From assembly GCF_014640335.1 (NCBI RefSeq), contig NZ_BMGT01000002.1, positions 930,001-994,000 of the forward strand: a stretch of DNA of 64,000 nucleotides. The letters run 5' to 3'. Below, piece by piece: positions 59,795 to 64,000 of the stretch. Position 1 is the first letter of the stretch, and the number at the start of each line of letters is the position of its first letter. This DNA comes from Edaphobacter dinghuensis. GTDB taxonomy: Bacteria; Acidobacteriota; Terriglobia; Terriglobales; Acidobacteriaceae. The translations under genes and the position numbers were made by a program. The notes beneath the pieces were generated by a model. The model saw nothing but the letters and a program-made list of their open reading frames with translations, made no database searches and was not told the origin of the DNA.

Positions 59795-60670
59795 TTATCC
59801 CTTGGCCGGAGCCTTCAGTCCCATCTCCGCCATCACCCTCTGCAGGTCCTTCCACGCTTCACCCTTTTGTCGAGGATCGCGCAGCAGAAACGCAGGATGA
59901 TAGGTCACCGCCAGCTTTGCGCCGCGACAGCTATGCCACTTGCCGCGCAGCGAGACCAGAGACTGCTTCACACCCAACAGATAAGTCGCAGCAGTGGCTC
60001 CCAGCGCCACGATTACCTCTGGCTGTACCACATCGATCTGCTTTACCAGAAACTGCGTGCAGGTGTTGGCCTCGACCGGCTCGGGAACACGGTTCGCCGG
60101 CGGCCTGCACTTCACGATGTTGGCGATGTAGACCTCTTCGCGCTTCAGCCCCATCGCCGCAATCATGTTGTTCAATAACTGACCGGCCTTGCCTACAAAA
60201 GGAAGACCCGAGGCATCTTCATCCGCGCCTGGCCCTTCGCCTACAAACATGAGACGGGCGCCGGGATTGCCGTCGCCAAAGACAATGTTGTGTCTCCCTG
60301 CATAGGCCAGGGGGCATCGAGTGCAATCGCCGATCTCCTTGCGAATGGCCTGCAACGCTGCCTCTCGTTCTGCCACAGGAATCCGGCTTGCAGGCAAAGG
60401 CGCAAGATTGTCAAAACTGATTAGTTTAGGGATGACCGGCTCCTGGGGAACATGGCTCAAAGGCACGGCAGCAATCGCTACAGCAGGCGTGGGGGCATGT
60501 GTGGCTTTCGCAACCACCGGTAAGGGCTCTACCAAAGGAGTCGAGGGGGCAACGACAACCGCAGCCGCTTCTATCGCAATCGGCTCGCCGCGGCGGTAGA
60601 AATCATGAATGCCCATATCGCGGAAGTAATCGACATACGCCCGCAGTTGCTGCTCTGCATCTCCAGCCAT
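59795..60670 (-). CDS. Type 4 uracil-DNA glycosylase (Fe-S)
   Basis: A 291-residue DNA-repair enzyme. The UDG core starts near residue 110: GDCTRCPLAYAGRHNIVFGD (Fe-S cysteines), MFVGEGPGADEDASGLPFVG (motif A), EVYIANIVKCRPPANRVP, and ALGATAATYLLG plus VTYHPAFLLRDPRQ (motif B with His). The preceding 100 residues (QLRAYVDYFRDMGIHDFYRR then an Ala/Val/Pro-rich stretch) are a non-catalytic extension seen in related genomes. Last gene of the minus-strand housekeeping block. Confidence 0.92.
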   Translation of the reverse strand: MAGDAEQQLRAYVDYFRDMGIHDFYRRGEPIAIEAAAVVVAPSTPLVEPLPVVAKATHAPTPAVAIAAVPLSHVPQEPVIPKLISFDNLAPLPASRIPVAEREAALQAIRKEIGDCTRCPLAYAGRHNIVFGDGNPGARLMFVGEGPGADEDASGLPFVGKAGQLLNNMIAAMGLKREEVYIANIVKCRPPANRVPEPVEANTCTQFLVKQIDVVQPEVIVALGATAATYLLGVKQSLVSLRGKWHSCRGAKLAVTYHPAFLLRDPRQKGEAWKDLQRVMAEMGLKAPAKG

Positions 60671-60701
60671 GACTCTATGCTATCGCGCGTGCGGCGAAAC
60701 G

Positions 60702-60911
60702 CTAAACGAGGTTATCGAGCGTCGGCGCAACGGCCTTCTCAGGCAACACAAACTTCACATGCCCCTGCTCGATCTCGTCCTGCGCCACGCGGCAGGCCTT
60801 TGTCGACTTGGCAGCAATCAGCGGAGAGGCCCCGGACTGCAACTGACGGGCCCGTCGTGCCGCGCCTTTGACCAGGCTGTATTTGTTGTGGAAAGCACTC
60901 TGATTCATCAT
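60702..60911 (-). CDS. rpoZ: RNA polymerase omega subunit
   Basis: A 69-residue subunit that helps assemble RNA polymerase. The frame runs far upstream, but the family begins near MMNQSAFHNKYSLVKGAARR; ATG 60911 has GGGGTGAG eight bases upstream. ARQLQSGASPLIAAKSTKAC with VAQDEIEQGHVKF follows, as in acidobacterial omega. Located between gmk and UDG as in many bacteria (gmk-rpoZ). Confidence 0.88.
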   Translation of the reverse strand: MMNQSAFHNKYSLVKGAARRARQLQSGASPLIAAKSTKACRVAQDEIEQGHVKFVLPEKAVAPTLDNLV

Positions 60912-60987
60912 GCGTCTCACCCCGTAAACAAAATCTACCTTAGAACGGTCGAATGTCCCAGACAACTTGTATCGGATAGTGCCACCA

Positions 60988-61647
60988 TTATGCTCCAAAA
61001 GTCTGCAACGCGCTTTTAAGACGCTGGGAGGCAGCGTCCGTCCGGCAGCTCGCGGCCAGCTCCTGCGTTCCCTCTCGCTCCCCACGCTCAAACAAAACAA
61101 TGGCTCGCATCTCTGCCACCGCCTGCTCCAATACATCGTTCACCAATGCATATTTGTAGTCGTCTATGCGCTTTAACTCGTTCCGCGCTTCGGCCAGACG
61201 GCCCTCGATTACAGCCTCCGAGGTTACATGCTCGGCCATGCTGCGGTTGCGCAGCCGCATCTCCAGCACCTGCGGGCTCGGGGGCAGAATAAAGATGGAC
61301 ACCGCAGCCGGCAGCTTGTTCATCACCTGTACCGCACCCTGCACGTCAATATCCAGCAGAAGGTCCCTGCCTGCCTCACGCGCATGATCGAGCGCCGACA
61401 TCGCCGTTCCATAGTAGTTGCCAAAGACCTCGGCCCACTCAAGGAAGTCTCCTCGCGCGACCATGCGCTCAAACTCCTCGCGGCTGATGAAGTAGTACTC
61501 CCGCCCGTTCTCCTCCGAACCTCTCGGAGCCCGCGTCGTGTAAGAGATCGAAAAATCCAGTCCTGCAACCAGCGTTCTCAACTGGCTTACCAGCGTTGAT
61601 TTTCCTGAGCCTGAGGGCGCCGAAATAATGAAGAGTATGCCTGCCAT
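60988..61647 (-). CDS. gmk: Guanylate kinase
   Basis: Phosphorylates GMP to GDP. 219 residues. Walker A ISAPSGSGKSTL (residues ~8-19), GMP-binding SYTTRAPRGSEENGREYYFI, EWAEVFGNYYGT, LLLDIDVQGAVQVM, and the lid RLRNRSMAEHVTSE. GGTGGAG lies upstream of the ATG. yicC-gmk-rpoZ is a widely kept gene order. Confidence 0.95.
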   Translation of the reverse strand: MAGILFIISAPSGSGKSTLVSQLRTLVAGLDFSISYTTRAPRGSEENGREYYFISREEFERMVARGDFLEWAEVFGNYYGTAMSALDHAREAGRDLLLDIDVQGAVQVMNKLPAAVSIFILPPSPQVLEMRLRNRSMAEHVTSEAVIEGRLAEARNELKRIDDYKYALVNDVLEQAVAEMRAIVLFERGEREGTQELAASCRTDAASQRLKSALQTFGA

Positions 61648-61701
61648 CCGTTTGAAAACTCCACCTGCGCAATATTTATTCCGTCTATCCGCTTGTTTCT
61701 T

Positions 61702-62607
61702 TTATTCCAGATTCTGAACCTGCTCTCGCGCCTTCTCGATCTCGGCCTTCATCTCGAGCCCAAGTTCGGTAATGCGCAGGCTGTTTCCTCCCGCCGCTCC
61801 GCTGGTCTTCGAGAGCATCGTATTCGCTTCGCGATTCAGCTCCTGCAACAGAAAATCCAGCCGCTTGCCGACCTCTCCGCCTGCGTCCAGTATTCCGACA
61901 AAGTGCTCGACATGGGTACGCAGGCGCACGATCTCCTCATCGACATCGCTCTTTTCGGCCAGCACCGCAGCCTCCGCCAGCAGGCGCTCTTCGCTCACCG
62001 ACGTGGACTGCATCAACTCCGCCAGCCGTGCGCGCAGCCGCTCAAACAGAGCATCGCGCACGCCGCTGCGTAACTCCGCTACCTCCGTCGCAAACGTTAG
62101 CAGACGTGACATCGATGCACGCAGCTCTGCCGCCAGTGCAGCTCCCTCCTGCGCACGCACCTCATTCAACTTACTTAACAGCTCATCCAGCAGCGAGAGC
62201 ACGGCTTCATCAAGACCCTGGAGCGCCTCTTCGTTCATGTTGCTCTCAGCGCTCATCAACCCAGGAAGCCGCAGCATTGAATTCATATCCGGCTCACTCG
62301 TCAGACTATGCAACGCCGAAGCCTCGCGAAACGCCTTTACATAGGCATCGAGCAGCGCCGAATTCAACTGAATCTGGACGTTCGACTTTCGCTCCACCTG
62401 CAGCGTTACATCGACATGCCCGCGCCGCAATCTCTCCTTCAACACGCGCCGAAGCTGCATCTCCAGAGCATCGCAGGACGAAGGCAGACGAAATTGCAGA
62501 TCGAGAAATCTATGGTTGACACTCTTGACCGTCAACGTAAAGCCAAGCTGCTCCCTCACCGAGCCACGCAGGTTCGCATACCCCGTCATCGAATAAACAG
62601 AGCTCAT
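61702..62607 (-). CDS. yicC: YicC/YloC-family endoribonuclease
   Basis: A 301-residue protein: MSSVYSMTGYANLRGSV at the N-terminus is the family hallmark (SMTGYG-like), with NHRFLDLQFRLPSS and the C-terminal DUF1732 part (EEIVRLRTHVEHFVGILDAG, GKRLDFLLQELNREANTMLS). YicC proteins are stress-linked endoribonucleases. ATG overlaps the stop of the ABC gene by four bases. Followed by gmk after 54 bases. Confidence 0.93.
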   Translation of the reverse strand: MSSVYSMTGYANLRGSVREQLGFTLTVKSVNHRFLDLQFRLPSSCDALEMQLRRVLKERLRRGHVDVTLQVERKSNVQIQLNSALLDAYVKAFREASALHSLTSEPDMNSMLRLPGLMSAESNMNEEALQGLDEAVLSLLDELLSKLNEVRAQEGAALAAELRASMSRLLTFATEVAELRSGVRDALFERLRARLAELMQSTSVSEERLLAEAAVLAEKSDVDEEIVRLRTHVEHFVGILDAGGEVGKRLDFLLQELNREANTMLSKTSGAAGGNSLRITELGLEMKAEIEKAREQVQNLE

Positions 62608-64000
62608 GCAGTTCCCTCCAGTTCTGCCGCGGGCACAACCTCGTTGCCACTCGCGCTGCCTAAATCATCTCTACCGAATTGGAGGTTATGAAGCCGCCGA
62701 TAGGTTCCCGATTGCGACAACAACTGCTCATGGGTCCCCATCTCGGTGATACGGCCGTTCTCAATTACTGCGATCTTTGTCGCCCGGCGTACCGTCGAAA
62801 GCCGGTGCGCGATCACAAACACGGTTCGCCCCTGCATCAGGTTCGACAGAGCAGCCTGCACCAGATGCTCGCTCTCCATATCCAGAGCCGAGGTCGCTTC
62901 ATCCAGGATCAAGATCGGTGCATTCTTGAGAATCGCGCGCGCAATGGCAAGCCGCTGCCGTTCGCCCCCGCTCAATCGAACGCCCTTCTCGCCGATCATC
63001 GTGTTGTAGCCTTCAGGCATCTTCATGATGAAGTCATGCGCCAGCGCCATCCGTGCCGCCTCTTCCACCTTGCTGATCGGAACATCGGGCTGCCCATACG
63101 CGATGTTATTGCGCACGGTGTCGTTGAACAGTACCGTCTCCTGCGTCACCTTACCGATCTGCTTTCGCAGCGAGGCAATCGTCACATCGCGCAGATCGTA
63201 TCCGTCGAGCAGGATTCTTCCCTCGTTGACATCGAAGAAACGCGGAATGAGGTTCACAAGCGAAGACTTGCCCGCGCCACTCGGCCCTACAAAGGCGAGC
63301 ACCTCGCCCGGCCGCACGGTGAAATCGATGTGCTGTAATACCTGTGTCTTTTCCCCTTCATTCTCATAGGCAAAACCTACATCTTCAAATGTGATCTCTT
63401 TACTGAATCCCTTCAGAACGTGTGCGCGCTTCTTCTCCTGCACATCGTCCTGCGCGTCCATAAATTTGAAGATATCTTCGCTAGCTCCGAGCGCCTGCTG
63501 GAAGCTGTTGTAGAAGAGCGCGAACTTTCGCACCGGATCGTACAACGTGAACACAGCGATCAGAAAGGTGACGAAGGAACCTGCCGTCATCTCGTGATGC
63601 AAAATTCGCTCTCTTCCGAACAAGAGCAAAAGCGCGATTCCCACCGATCCCAGCGCATCCATCAAGGGAGAGCTGATGGCCTGTACGCTCACCGACTTCA
63701 GGTTCGCCTGGAAGAGCCTCGTCGCCGCTCTGCGGAAGCGGTCCATCTCCCACAGTTCCATCCCGAAAGCCTTCACGATGCGATTGCCTGTAATCGTCTC
63801 GTGAAGGATGTTCTGTATCTCCGCCAGCTTGTCCTGCCCCTTGCGTGTCGTGTGCCGCACTCCGCGGCCAATACGGCGAGCCGACGAGATCACGATCGGC
63901 ACAAATAGCAGCAAGACCCACGCCAGCTTTCCGCCAACGACGACCACCACGCCGATCGTAAACAGCAACGTGAAGAGCTGCTGCAGAAAATCGCTTAGCA
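62604..64000 (-). CDS. ABC exporter, MsbA-like, 5' part outside the window
   Basis: At least 464 residues; the frame stays open to the window edge, so the N-terminus and first membrane helices are missing. The visible part has the end of the permease domain, then a nucleotide-binding domain with Walker A FVGPSGAGKSSL, Q-loop QETVLFNDT, the signature LSGGERQRLAIARAIL, Walker B ILILDEATSALDME and H-loop VIAHRLST. This half-transporter type includes MsbA (lipid A-core flipping) and other lipid exporters. Downstream yicC-gmk-rpoZ. Confidence 0.9.
   Translation of the reverse strand, partial: LSDFLQQLFTLLFTIGVVVVVGGKLAWVLLLFVPIVISSARRIGRGVRHTTRKGQDKLAEIQNILHETITGNRIVKAFGMELWEMDRFRRAATRLFQANLKSVSVQAISSPLMDALGSVGIALLLLFGRERILHHEMTAGSFVTFLIAVFTLYDPVRKFALFYNSFQQALGASEDIFKFMDAQDDVQEKKRAHVLKGFSKEITFEDVGFAYENEGEKTQVLQHIDFTVRPGEVLAFVGPSGAGKSSLVNLIPRFFDVNEGRILLDGYDLRDVTIASLRKQIGKVTQETVLFNDTVRNNIAYGQPDVPISKVEEAARMALAHDFIMKMPEGYNTMIGEKGVRLSGGERQRLAIARAILKNAPILILDEATSALDMESEHLVQAALSNLMQGRTVFVIAHRLSTVRRATKIAVIENGRITEMGTHEQLLSQSGTYRRLHNLQFGRDDLGSASGNEVVPAAELEGTA

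Overview
The window is chromosomal DNA from a high-GC, Gram-negative bacterium, most likely a member of Acidobacteriota (Terriglobia: the Terriglobus / Granulicella / Edaphobacter kind of genome). That placement is inferred from gene content: a secreted S53 pro-kumamolisin with Ig-like tails, a TonB receptor with an N-terminal carboxypeptidase-regulatory-like domain, Tat-exported Gfo/Idh/MocA proteins including a GH109 enzyme, GH78 and beta-propeller glycosidases, a bacillithiol-type deacetylase, lipid A genes (lpxD, lpxL) and an acidobacterial-looking palindromic interspersed repeat. No rRNA, phage, IS element or CRISPR array is visible. One tRNA gene is present.

Layout. 1-8086 (+): arginine operon argC(partial)-argB-argD-argF-argG-[AT-rich orphan ORF]-argH-GNAT N-acetylglutamate synthase, covering glutamate to arginine except for the acetylornithine-to-ornithine step. 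8096-16871: VWA protein, an ArsR remnant with an SRPBCC/DinB pair, a cobalamin riboswitch with its TonB receptor, truncated haemoglobin, quinone oxidoreductase, a lipoprotein and a GT2 glycosyltransferase. 17102-25025: S53 peptidase, tRNA-Arg(CCU), ispG, polysaccharide deacetylase, and an MFS/glycosyltransferase pair. 25167-36246: accessory carbohydrate section (palindromic repeat, GH109 and NagX-like membrane protein facing each other across four 21-bp repeats, queF, flavin reductase, M48 peptidase, GH78 rhamnosidase, beta-propeller glycosidase, and an unusual HTH/sugar-binding chimeric regulator with a candidate operator). 36551-46034: MliC-type lysozyme inhibitor, small membrane protein, pabBC fusion, xseB, homocysteine methyltransferase/MTHFR fusion, a large lipoprotein, BshB1-like deacetylase, and two tandem Tat-exported ferritin-like proteins. 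46052-55359: diguanylate cyclase, MobB-like NTPase, lpxD-lpxL, YSC84 protein, LuxR regulator, dcd, HU, priA. 55481-64000: cupin, VCBS protein and oxidoreductase under a LacI-type palindrome, RNase T2, then a housekeeping block read on the minus strand (ABC exporter - yicC - gmk - rpoZ - UDG).

Most genes are ordinary housekeeping or secreted-protein genes. The observations I consider most worth a second look are the tRNA-Arg with a swapped 19-56 tertiary pair, the 21-bp tandem repeat array between the GH109 and NagX-like genes, the IclR-HTH/periplasmic-binding-protein chimera with a palindrome upstream, the low-GC orphan gene inside the arginine operon, the membrane-hairpin insertion in the tail of the S53 peptidase, and several nested palindromes that could act as alternative RNA folds. 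All functional statements rest on motif recognition by eye; no database search was possible.
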